Below are positions 9,604 through 16,955 of a DNA stretch of 40,864 nucleotides, piece by piece. A program made the translations under genes and the position numbers. Positions within the stretch are counted from its first letter, which is position 1. The number at the start of each line of letters is the position of its first letter. The notes under the pieces were generated by a model. The model did no database searches. It had not been told where the DNA came from and was given only the letters and a program-made list of their open reading frames with translations. Source of the DNA: Saliterribacillus persicus (lineage in GTDB: Bacteria; Bacillota; Bacilli; Bacillales; Amphibacillaceae). The stretch is taken from contig NZ_QPJJ01000023.1 of NCBI RefSeq assembly GCF_003337485.1, positions 1 through 40,864 of the forward strand, read 5' to 3'.

Positions 9604-11084
9604 TAATTGAAACCTCCTTTTTTCGACTTAAGTTTAAAAATTAAACCGAGAATTTGAAGGGTGATAAGTGGTGTTAAAGCCACCATAGCTATCATACCAA
9701 ATCCGTCAACAATCACATCCGCACCTTCAATGGCTTCTGCAGCTCCATGTGTGAAAGCAAGTATAAAGGTAGCTGTCATTGGACCAGACGCAACACCACC
9801 TGAGTCAAATGCGATCCCTACAAATAGTTTTGGAGTAACATACATCAAAATAATTGCTATAAGGTAGCCTGGGAGTAGATAATGCCATAGCTGGACCTCT
9901 GGAATAAGAATCCGAATCATCGACAACGCCATTGCAATTCCTACGCCAATAGCAAGTGTAAATAGCACGATTTTTCTTTTAACATACCCACTTGTCACAT
10001 CTTCAATTTGGTGGGTTAATACATAAACAGCAGGTTCTGCAAGTATTGTGACAATCCCTAATATAAAGCCAATTATAATCACATATGATTTATTATCCAT
10101 TTGGGCAATCGAATAACCAAGTTCGGTTCCTAGCTTCATAAAACCTGCATTTACTCCTACTAAAAATAAAACCAAACCAATAAAAGTAAAGATTATACCG
10201 GTTATTATCTTGCGAAAGCTTCGCTTAGATAACTTAAAGGATAATTTCTGAAATACGAGGAAAATTACAATGATCGGTAAAAGAGCAATAAGTACTTCCT
10301 GCGATAATAGAGGAAGTTCATGGAAGAAAGGTCCCAAAACAGTACCAGATACTCCGTGCTCCTGTTGCATGGTCCCCTTTATTTCCTCTTGATTAGTAAA
10401 GATACTCATTAACATTACAGTAATAATAGCACCCGTTGAGGCAATTGCAACTAGCCCAAAACTATCCTTTTCCGATGCTTTACTATCTTTTTTAAGCATA
10501 GAAATACCTAGTGATAAGGCTAAAATAAATGGAACAGTTAAAGCCCCAGTCGTCGCACCAGAAGCATCAAAGGAAATCGCTAAAAATTCGGGTGAAGTAA
10601 AGATAGCGATGACTAAAATAATCCCGTATAGAATAGTTAATAATTTATAGAGCGGAAAATTATGAACGATTCTTACGAGCCCGACAGAGAGTAATGCAGC
10701 TATTCCAACCGATACAACCACAACGATGGTGAATTTAGGAATAGATCCGCCTGTAACCATTTCAACTTGTCCAGCTAAAATATGTAAATCCGGCTCGGCA
10801 ATTGAAATAACAAACCCAAGAAACAAACCAGAAAGCATTACTATCCAAATCTTATTTGACTTCGCAATAGCTTTTCCCATGTGATTTCCTATTGGGGTAA
10901 TTCCAATATCTACACCAAGGAGAAAAATAGATAATCCGATAATAATTAGTACTGCCCCAATAATAAAGCGGATAATTAACATTGGATCAAGCGAGGTTAA
11001 TGTGAAATTAAGTAGAACGACAATTATTGTAATTGGAAGGACTGCGACAATTACTTCTAGTAGTTTGGATATAAGAATATTCAA
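9603..11084 (-). CDS. DUF1538 family membrane protein, internally duplicated
   Basis: A 493-residue integral membrane protein with about 12 hydrophobic segments, recognised as DUF1538. The two halves are clearly homologous and in the same order. LGVDIGITPIGNHMG (about 57-71) matches VGVNAGFMKLGTELG in the second half. ISIAEPDLHILAGQVE matches TILAEPAVYVLTHQIE. FDASGATTGALTVPFILA matches FDSGGVASGPMTATFILA. The conserved AEP and FD(A/S)GG motifs inside membrane segments suggest a transport path or ion site. The start is a TTG with an AAGGATGAGG-like site; no earlier ATG fits. It is coupled by a one-base overlap to the PII-like gene. The architecture suggests a transporter or channel regulated by a PII-like protein; the substrate is unknown. 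Confidence 0.85.
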   Translation of the reverse strand: MNILISKLLEVIVAVLPITIIVVLLNFTLTSLDPMLIIRFIIGAVLIIIGLSIFLLGVDIGITPIGNHMGKAIAKSNKIWIVMLSGLFLGFVISIAEPDLHILAGQVEMVTGGSIPKFTIVVVVSVGIAALLSVGLVRIVHNFPLYKLLTILYGIILVIAIFTSPEFLAISFDASGATTGALTVPFILALSLGISMLKKDSKASEKDSFGLVAIASTGAIITVMLMSIFTNQEEIKGTMQQEHGVSGTVLGPFFHELPLLSQEVLIALLPIIVIFLVFQKLSFKLSKRSFRKIITGIIFTFIGLVLFLVGVNAGFMKLGTELGYSIAQMDNKSYVIIIGFILGIVTILAEPAVYVLTHQIEDVTSGYVKRKIVLFTLAIGVGIAMALSMIRILIPEVQLWHYLLPGYLIAIILMYVTPKLFVGIAFDSGGVASGPMTATFILAFTHGAAEAIEGADVIVDGFGMIAMVALTPLITLQILGLIFKLKSKKGGFN

Positions 11085-11130
11085 ATAAACCTCATCCTTT
11101 CCTTCTTTCGTTGCTCTATACTATCAATAA

Positions 11131-11149
11131 ATTCTACTATTAGTAGAAT
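11131..11149. promoter_or_regulatory. 19-bp palindrome upstream of DUF1538
   Basis: ATTCTACTATTAGTAGAAT has two perfect 8-nt arms around 3 nt. It lies 47 bp upstream of the TTG start and about 40 bp downstream of a weak promoter-like pair on the minus strand (TTTCAG at 11211-11216, TACAAT at 11187-11192). It could be an operator or a 5'-leader hairpin. There is no T-run, so it is probably not a terminator. Confidence 0.4.
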
Positions 11150-11558
11150 GAAGAAATTCGCTAAAAAAGTACTTTTCTTTTTATTAATTGTAGCATATTT
11201 CCATATCTTACTGAAAAATATGTACCCTTTCAAAGCCTTTTCCCTTTGAGGTACCTGTACAAACTATCCTCATATGCCCTTTCCTTATCTACCTCCCATT
11301 TTATGCATAAAGTAAACATTATAGATTAGAAAAACTAATTTTCCCCCTTTTTCTTTAGCAAATATATTGATACTTCCTATGCTTAATACGTTAATTTTCA
11401 CTTCTTTGATTAGACTTCTAAGTAAAAAATTTATACTTAACGCACATAAAAGAAACACACTACAGAGTAGCTTAACTACAATGAAGTGTGCCAAAAATCT
11501 TATGTTTATTATTGTCTTTTATTCTTCACCAACGTAATATTTTAATCAATCAATCTCA
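11150..11558. other. Gene-free interval
   Basis: About 400 bp between the DUF1538 leader and the end of the alcohol dehydrogenase gene. It holds the weak promoter candidate mentioned for the palindrome. A 69-codon minus-strand frame (11285-11494) starts with TTG and lacks a ribosome binding site; I consider it noise. I see no terminator for the alcohol dehydrogenase. Confidence 0.5.
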
Positions 11559-12707
11559 TTATAAGATCTCTTTAAACATATCTATAACTTCTTCTTTTGT
11601 TGGTTGAAATGGGTTTCCTGGTGCACATGCATCCTTCATTGCATTGTTTGCCAATTTATCAAGGTCAACTTCATTTACGCCAAGCTCAGATAGTTTTGCA
11701 GGAATGCCCACTTCTTGAGCTAGCTGTATAATCGCTTGAATGGCTTCTTCCGCACATTGCTCATCTGTTTTCCCTTCTACTTCTAAGCCAGCAGCTTTTG
11801 CTATCGCTCGGAATTTTTCAGGATTGCGTTTGGCATTCTCTCTTTCCACAATAGGTAATAACATCGCATTACATACTCCGTGCGGAAGATCATATACTCC
11901 ACCTAATTGGTGTGCCATTGCATGAACATACCCAAGTCCCGCATTATTAAATGCTACACCAGCAAGGAACATTACATATACCATTTGTTCGCGAGCTTCA
12001 ATATCCTCGCCATTTTTAACGGCACGTGGTAAATAGCTGAAGACTTTTTCAACGGCTGCTAGAGCGGTGGCATCTGTAATTCCAAAAGCACCAGGTGTAA
12101 CAATCGCTTCAATTGCATGTGTTAAAGCATCCATTCCTGTTGCAGCAGTTAAATCAGCTGGTTTTCCAACCATTAATTCAGGATCATTAATGGTAATGGT
12201 TACCAAACTATTTTTATCCACCATCACCATTTTCACTTCACGCTCTTCGTCCGTAATAACATAGTTAATGGTATATTCAGCAGAAGTTCCTGCTGTTGTA
12301 TTGACTGCAACGGTTGGTATCGCTTTTTTCTTTGTTTTGCCCACACCTTCAAAATCTCGTACATCCCCGCCATTTGTTACAACTAAGCCAATTCCTTTCG
12401 CAGCATCCTGTGGAGAGCCACCGCCGATAGAAACAATAAAGTCACAATCTGTGTTGTTAAATACTAAAACACCGTCATGCACATTTTTTGTTGTTGGATT
12501 TGGCTTCACCTCATCATATATAACATAATTCATGCCAATTTGGTCTAATTGATCTGTAACTTTCTTAACAATTCCACTTTCATTTAAATATTTATCTGTA
12601 ACTACAAGAGCCTTGTTAAATCCTAATTCCTCAATATAAGGACCAACTTCTCGCAAACAACCTCTTCCCATTAAGTTTGTGCTTGGAACATACAATACGT
12701 TTGCCAT
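11559..12707 (-). CDS. Iron-containing (group III) alcohol dehydrogenase
   Basis: A cytoplasmic NAD(P)-dependent oxidoreductase interconverting alcohols and aldehydes, 382 residues, the usual family length. The nucleotide-binding turn GGGSPQDAAKG is at about 95-105. The metal site is complete: D193 and H197 in GMDALTHAIE, H262 in YVHAMAHQLGG and H276 in DLPHG. Sequence style is close to the Bacillus methanolicus Mdh / YiaY / 1,3-propanediol dehydrogenase group, so the substrate cannot be fixed. Two ATGs are adjacent (12710 and 12707). AGGAGG lies 4 nt from the first and 7 nt from the second, which favours the second. It is transcribed alone from a good sigma-A promoter at 12786-12814 and may be under carbon catabolite control. 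Confidence 0.94.
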   Translation of the reverse strand: MANVLYVPSTNLMGRGCLREVGPYIEELGFNKALVVTDKYLNESGIVKKVTDQLDQIGMNYVIYDEVKPNPTTKNVHDGVLVFNNTDCDFIVSIGGGSPQDAAKGIGLVVTNGGDVRDFEGVGKTKKKAIPTVAVNTTAGTSAEYTINYVITDEEREVKMVMVDKNSLVTITINDPELMVGKPADLTAATGMDALTHAIEAIVTPGAFGITDATALAAVEKVFSYLPRAVKNGEDIEAREQMVYVMFLAGVAFNNAGLGYVHAMAHQLGGVYDLPHGVCNAMLLPIVERENAKRNPEKFRAIAKAAGLEVEGKTDEQCAEEAIQAIIQLAQEVGIPAKLSELGVNEVDLDKLANNAMKDACAPGNPFQPTKEEVIDMFKEIL

Positions 12708-12785
12708 CATTTTCCCTCCTAATTTTTATGCGAAATAAACCATCACTTCTTTATTGCTCAATATTTCACATATTTGTATACTTTT

Positions 12786-12814
12786 ATTTTATTCTTATCA
12801 CAACAATAAGTCAA
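12786..12814 (-). promoter_or_regulatory. Sigma-A promoter of the alcohol dehydrogenase gene, with inverted repeat in the spacer
   Basis: On the minus strand TTGACT (12809-12814), 17 bp, TAAAAT (12786-12791). The spacer and edge of the -35 contain CTTATTGTTGTGATAAG, an imperfectly spaced inverted repeat (CTTAT/ATAAG) that could be a regulator site. Confidence 0.65.
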
Positions 12815-12822
12815 CGTAAACA
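12809..12822. promoter_or_regulatory. Possible cre (CcpA) site over the -35 box
   Basis: AGTCAACGTAAACA matches the cre consensus TGWAANCGNWNNCA at all but two positions and covers the -35 hexamer of the alcohol dehydrogenase promoter. A second near-match (12 of 14, minus strand TGTAAACGTTAAAG) lies at 12923-12936 at the edge of the neighbouring terminator. Confidence 0.35.
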
Positions 12823-12883
12823 AAACTATTTATTTTTGTTTATGTTTGTTCATTCATAATTTAGCCTTTTTTAATGTTCACTT

Positions 12884-12926
12884 AAAAAAGCAACCAAAAT
12901 AGTGTTATAACCATTTTGATTGCTTT
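12884..12926 (-). terminator. Terminator of the aldo/keto reductase operon
   Basis: Arms 12887-12900 and 12913-12926 form a 14-bp stem on the minus strand (one G-U wobble) with a 12-nt loop, followed by six T residues. Confidence 0.85.
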
Positions 12927-12993
12927 AACGTTTACAATAACAATTTTAAATATTCAATTTCCTAAAAGCTATAACTACTCGCCCTTTTACTAA

Positions 12994-13872
12994 TTAATCA
13001 ATCGATGTTGGCGCGCCAAAGATTGTCGTATAACCACTTACCGAACTGAGGATCTTCTCCGCTTCTTCATCTGTCATCGAACCATAGCGTTCCACTGAAT
13101 CCACTATTTTTGGAAAAAGGTCAACGTCACCCGCACTAGCAAAGCCTGCTAATCCAGGGAAAGATAGCACAAAATGAACACATGCATCAATGATTTCTTG
13201 ACGATCAAAAGGTTCATACCAAGTATTATATGGTCTATCCGCCCCTTCCTCCCATGGTGCTTTAGCAATTGCTTTTATAACTCGTACAGCTGTTTCTTGT
13301 CTTGTTGCTTCTTCCATTAAGGCATCAAATGCTTCTTTATACTCTGGAAGAGAATACATGTAATAGTTTAATGGAAGTAATACAGTATCAAAAGGATAGC
13401 GCTTAAGTGCCTCTAAATGTGTTACTGGTGCTTGGTGACCATGTCCTGTAATGCCGATACCACCAATCAGTCCTTCTTCTTTCGCTTCTATCGCTGCTTC
13501 TAACGATCCATTTTTTCGTGTGCATTTATCTAATTCTTCTATCGTACCTACAGCATGGAGCTGCAAGAGATCAACAGAATCCACCTTCATTCTTTCTAGT
13601 GAACGATATATTTCTTCTTTCGCTTTTTCTTTTGTTCGTTGTCCCGTTTTCGTTGCAAGGAAAATATCATTCCTTACTTCACTAATAATCGGACCTAATC
13701 TCACTTCAGCATCACCATAGTCAGCAGCTGTGTCAAAATGATTGATACCATGATCTAATGCATACCTAATCGACTTATTTGCAGTGTCCTGTCCAACATT
13801 CCCCAAGCTTGCTGCACCAAACATGACGACAGAGCCATCATAATTTAAGCGACCAATTTTTCTTTTTAACAT
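12994..13872 (-). CDS. Aldo/keto reductase
   Basis: An NAD(P)H-dependent TIM-barrel oxidoreductase, 292 residues. Catalytic tetrad candidates are Asp and Tyr in HFDTAADYGDAE (about 45-56), Lys in FLATKTG and His in LLQLHAVG. The stretch GLIGGIGITGHGHQ is the usual strand after the active site. It is shorter and less canonical at the C-terminus than its upstream neighbour, resembling the MocA/YhdN-like group of unassigned reductases. A GTG at 13881 lies within the ribosome binding site (TAGGAGAG), so the ATG at 13872 is chosen. It is second in a two-gene operon, 23 bp behind another aldo/keto reductase. The substrate is unknown. Confidence 0.9.
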   Translation of the reverse strand: MLKRKIGRLNYDGSVVMFGAASLGNVGQDTANKSIRYALDHGINHFDTAADYGDAEVRLGPIISEVRNDIFLATKTGQRTKEKAKEEIYRSLERMKVDSVDLLQLHAVGTIEELDKCTRKNGSLEAAIEAKEEGLIGGIGITGHGHQAPVTHLEALKRYPFDTVLLPLNYYMYSLPEYKEAFDALMEEATRQETAVRVIKAIAKAPWEEGADRPYNTWYEPFDRQEIIDACVHFVLSFPGLAGFASAGDVDLFPKIVDSVERYGSMTDEEAEKILSSVSGYTTIFGAPTSID

Positions 13873-13895
13873 TTTTATCACTCTCCTAAGTATAT

Positions 13896-14867
13896 TTAAA
13901 CTGTTTCCTCTGATCGATCGGTTGCGGGAGGAGGTGCTTCTGATAAGCTTGATATAGCTTTTCTTTCTTCATCTGATAATGAAATTTCAGCAGCTTTTAA
14001 AGAAGGCTCTAGTTGATCAAGATTTCTCGCCCCAATTATCGGTGCTGTTACGCTTGGATTAGCCATAGCCCAAGCTACTGCTAAAGATGCAGGGTGAGTA
14101 TCACGTTCTTTAGCATAGCCTTCAAATTTCTCTGCAGTTTCAAAATACCTCTTTTCTTTATAACGTTTTTGATAGCCCTCTTGTTCGATTAAACGTCCTT
14201 CTTTTAAATTATTTTCTTTTTTGTATTTACCAGTAAGTAACCCTCCACCAAGTGGACTATACGAAATAACCCCTAGTTTTTCAGAGGCTGCTAATGGTAA
14301 AATTTCGACCTCTGCTTGTCTTTTCACTAAATTATACATTGGTTGAATGCACTCAAATCTAGCCAAACTCTCCTTCATCGATATTCCTAATGCCTTGGCA
14401 ATCTGCCACGCCGCCCAGTTACTAACAGCTGGATACAGTATTTTCCCCTGTCTTTTTAAATCATCGAGAGCCCCCAACGTTTCTTCTATTGGCGTTTCTG
14501 GATCAAATGCATGAACAAAATAAAAATCAATTCGATCCGTTTTTAATCTTTTTAAACTGTCCTCCACCGCCATCATGATATGTCGTCTAGAGAGTCCACG
14601 ATCATTTATTCCATTTCCCATATTTCCATAGACCTTAGAAGTGATAACCAAATCATCACGACAATCCTTCATACACTCCCCAAGAATCTCTTCTGCCCTT
14701 CCACCATTATAAACATTTGCACAATCGAAAAAGTTTATACCAGTCTCACGAGCACGATCAAACATCTTTTTTGAAGTTTCCTCATCAGCAATTCCTCCAA
14801 ATGACATTGTCCCCATACAAAGATTAGAGACTTTTACACCTGTTTTTCCTATAGCTCGATATTCCAT
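13896..14867 (-). CDS. Aldo/keto reductase
   Basis: A 323-residue NADPH-type reductase of the AKR superfamily. It shows LCMGTMSFGG near the N-terminus, Asp/Tyr in FFDCANVYNGGRAEE (about 47-60), Lys in VITSKVYG, His in FYFVHAFDPETP, and the cofactor-binding end VTAPIIGARNLDQL. Similar proteins are annotated as YajO/YcsN-like or as oxidoreductases acting on sugars and other carbonyls, so specificity is not assignable. The start ATG follows GGGAGG. A cre-like palindrome 27 bp upstream suggests repression on preferred sugars. Together with the second reductase and the nearby alcohol dehydrogenase it forms a carbonyl/alcohol redox neighbourhood. Confidence 0.92.
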   Translation of the reverse strand: MEYRAIGKTGVKVSNLCMGTMSFGGIADEETSKKMFDRARETGINFFDCANVYNGGRAEEILGECMKDCRDDLVITSKVYGNMGNGINDRGLSRRHIMMAVEDSLKRLKTDRIDFYFVHAFDPETPIEETLGALDDLKRQGKILYPAVSNWAAWQIAKALGISMKESLARFECIQPMYNLVKRQAEVEILPLAASEKLGVISYSPLGGGLLTGKYKKENNLKEGRLIEQEGYQKRYKEKRYFETAEKFEGYAKERDTHPASLAVAWAMANPSVTAPIIGARNLDQLEPSLKAAEISLSDEERKAISSLSEAPPPATDRSEETV

Positions 14868-14893
14868 TAAAAAACCTCCCTCAAGATCATTTT

Positions 14894-14945
14894 GGTAACC
14901 GCTTCCAATACTGTATCCATCGTTATGTATCTCGATATAATTATA
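14894..14945 (-). promoter_or_regulatory. -10 box and cre-like palindrome before the aldo/keto reductase operon
   Basis: TATAAT on the minus strand (14940-14945; the -35 is weak) is followed about 33 bp later by TGGAAGCGGTTACC (14894-14907), 12 of 14 matches to cre. It is embedded in the palindrome TTGGTAACCGCTTCCAA. The downstream position fits CcpA roadblock repression; another LacI-family repressor is possible. Confidence 0.5.
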
Positions 14946-15012
14946 CTAAATACACAAAATGATATCGAATAAATAGTCTTATGATTACATAGCAATTTCC
15001 TTTCCTGTGACA

Positions 15013-15041
15013 TTGACTTATCGTTCGTTTAAAGTTATAAT
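15013..15041 (+). promoter_or_regulatory. Sigma-A promoter of the diguanylate cyclase gene
   Basis: TTGACT (15013-15018), 17 bp, TATAAT (15036-15041). The start codon lies about 65 bp after the predicted start site. GTTCGTT occurs twice, in the spacer and just after the -10. Confidence 0.75.
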
Positions 15042-15112
15042 TTGTTCGTTATAGTATTATTTTTTAATAATTTTGAATACAATTAAAGTATACTTTTAAA
15101 GAGGTGTAAACA

Positions 15113-16705
15113 ATGAACGGCTCTGCTCCATACCCTTTTTACCTGATAACCGTTGGCATGCTGCTCTTTCTTCTCAGTTATTCGATCATAAAGCAACCAC
15201 GCACGTATGGTAGGCAGTATTTAGCGATCATTCTCACTTTATCTGGACTAATGATCATTGCTTCTGCTATGGAATTATTAGCAGCAAGTGAAACGACGAT
15301 GCTTTGGCTACGTAATTTTCAGCAAATTCCAATCTATCTTACTCCTATATTTTTCTACGGGCTCGCACGTGAATTTTTAGAAAAACCTTCGAATGTTACA
15401 ATCAAACGAATGACTTGGATGATGATACCTAATTTAGTTTTTATCGTACTTGTATATACTGATGTCTTCCATCATTTCATGCGCGCATCTATTACTTTTG
15501 ATTCCTATTTTAATCTAACGGAAATGACTTCTACACCGACCTTAACTTCCATATTATTTTCTGCTTACACACAAATTATCTATTTAACCGCTATTTTCTT
15601 ATTGATCATCAATTTAAACAATGTATACAAGGAAAAGCGTACACAACATTGGTTATTCTTAATCGCGTTTATCATTCCCGTAATTTCTTATCTTTTAATC
15701 CCTTTTTCTCCATTTCAGCTTCCAGCTAAAGTTGCACTCAGTCTATCTTTCACAGGACTACTCCTGTATTTTATTTGTAAAAGGTATGATCTAGTTTCTG
15801 CATGGCCAATTGCTAAGGAACGTATATTTGAAACGATGAATGACGGCGTATTAATATTTGATCGCTATAAACGATTAAATGAAATTAATCATGCCGCAAC
15901 TGTCATATTAACGAAAATGTATCCAGGATATACAACTTCTTCTTTTAACAATATATATCTAAAGGATATCTTTAAAGATCAGACCGATATTTTAAAGCTA
16001 GTTTCAAATCATCAGGAAAGTAAATTTTCGATTGAGTATCCAGATAAAGATTTATGGATTGATGGTCAAGTGCTTCCCCTAAGAGCAGAAAAATTTACAG
16101 ATGAAGCAACTTTAATTATTTTATCTGACGTATCAAAAGCAAAAAAGGCAGAACAAAAACTCATTGAAAGAGCAACGATTGATCAGTTAACAAAAACCTA
16201 TAACCGTTACTTTTTCATGGAAAATTATTATAAATGGGTTAAACATCAGCCACAGCAACAGGTTTTATTAATCATGGACTTAGATTTTTTCAAGCAAATC
16301 AATGATAATTATGGGCATCAGGCTGGAGATAAAGCCTTACAAATATTTGGAACTCTCCTAAAAAGCTACTTTGAACAAAATTCCATTATCGGAAGGTTCG
16401 GTGGCGAAGAGTTTGCAATCTATACGAATAGTGAATTAGATGTGATCTTAGATCAGGTAAAAAAGTTTCAGGAAACGCTTAAACACACACCAATTCTTAC
16501 CGATAATAATCAGCGCTTTCTCTTAAAAATCAGTGTTGGTTTATCGATAGCAAAAGGAAATGGTACTACATTCGAAAAGTTATATAAGGAAGCGGATGAA
16601 GCTTTATACGATGCAAAACACTCTGGAAGAAACCGTCTAGTAATCTACCAAGATAACTTTAAAATATTAGAAAATGTGCATCAACAAAAACGAAGCGCAC
16701 CTTGA
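15113..16705 (+). CDS. Membrane diguanylate cyclase (7TM - PAS - GGDEF)
   Basis: A 530-residue cyclic-di-GMP synthase. The N-terminal 220 residues hold seven hydrophobic helices of the histidine-kinase-type 7TM sensor module. Residues about 235-345 form a PAS-like domain (ETMNDGVLIFDRYKRLNEIN). Residues about 355-520 form the GGDEF domain, with DLDFFKQINDNYGHQAGD and the active-site variant GGEEF at 430-434, which is fully competent in other enzymes. There is no RxxD inhibitory site (QNSI there), so product inhibition through that site is not expected. The start follows AAAGAGGTG. It is monocistronic. With the GGDEF/EAL protein 6 kb away it supplies the second c-di-GMP enzyme of the window. 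The ligand is unknown. Confidence 0.93.
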   Translation: MNGSAPYPFYLITVGMLLFLLSYSIIKQPRTYGRQYLAIILTLSGLMIIASAMELLAASETTMLWLRNFQQIPIYLTPIFFYGLAREFLEKPSNVTIKRMTWMMIPNLVFIVLVYTDVFHHFMRASITFDSYFNLTEMTSTPTLTSILFSAYTQIIYLTAIFLLIINLNNVYKEKRTQHWLFLIAFIIPVISYLLIPFSPFQLPAKVALSLSFTGLLLYFICKRYDLVSAWPIAKERIFETMNDGVLIFDRYKRLNEINHAATVILTKMYPGYTTSSFNNIYLKDIFKDQTDILKLVSNHQESKFSIEYPDKDLWIDGQVLPLRAEKFTDEATLIILSDVSKAKKAEQKLIERATIDQLTKTYNRYFFMENYYKWVKHQPQQQVLLIMDLDFFKQINDNYGHQAGDKALQIFGTLLKSYFEQNSIIGRFGGEEFAIYTNSELDVILDQVKKFQETLKHTPILTDNNQRFLLKISVGLSIAKGNGTTFEKLYKEADEALYDAKHSGRNRLVIYQDNFKILENVHQQKRSAP

Positions 16706-16902
16706 ACACCCACTCTAAGCTAATTATTAAGATACCGGTAATTTTTATAACGAAGAAGAAAGGAGTCTAGATTGTCTAAACACTAGACTTGCAAACCACG
16801 CTAATTTTAGAATTACTCGGTTTATCACCAAGTCTTTCTAGCGAAAACCTTAGTTTTATTTATGATATAATCCATAAAATTCATACTCTTCTATTGTGAA
16901 AT

Positions 16903-16944
16903 AAAGACGCCACGCTGAATTATTAATTTCAGCATGGCGCCTTT
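16903..16944 (-). terminator. Terminator after the MFS gene
   Basis: A 17-bp stem (16903-16919 with 16928-16944). On the minus strand the two imperfect positions are G-U wobbles, and a T-rich stretch follows. On the plus strand they would be mismatches, so it belongs to the MFS gene. Confidence 0.8.
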
Positions 16945-16955
16945 TAATGTACAGA

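Noticed and set aside
11285-11494. Minus-strand frame of 69 codons with hydrophobic start
   Set aside because: TTG start without a Shine-Dalgarno, low-complexity hydrophobic translation, no neighbour coupling.
16764-16789. Hairpin AGTCTAG / CTAGACT after the diguanylate cyclase gene
   Set aside because: Only 7 bp, with a long loop and no T-run, so not called as a terminator.
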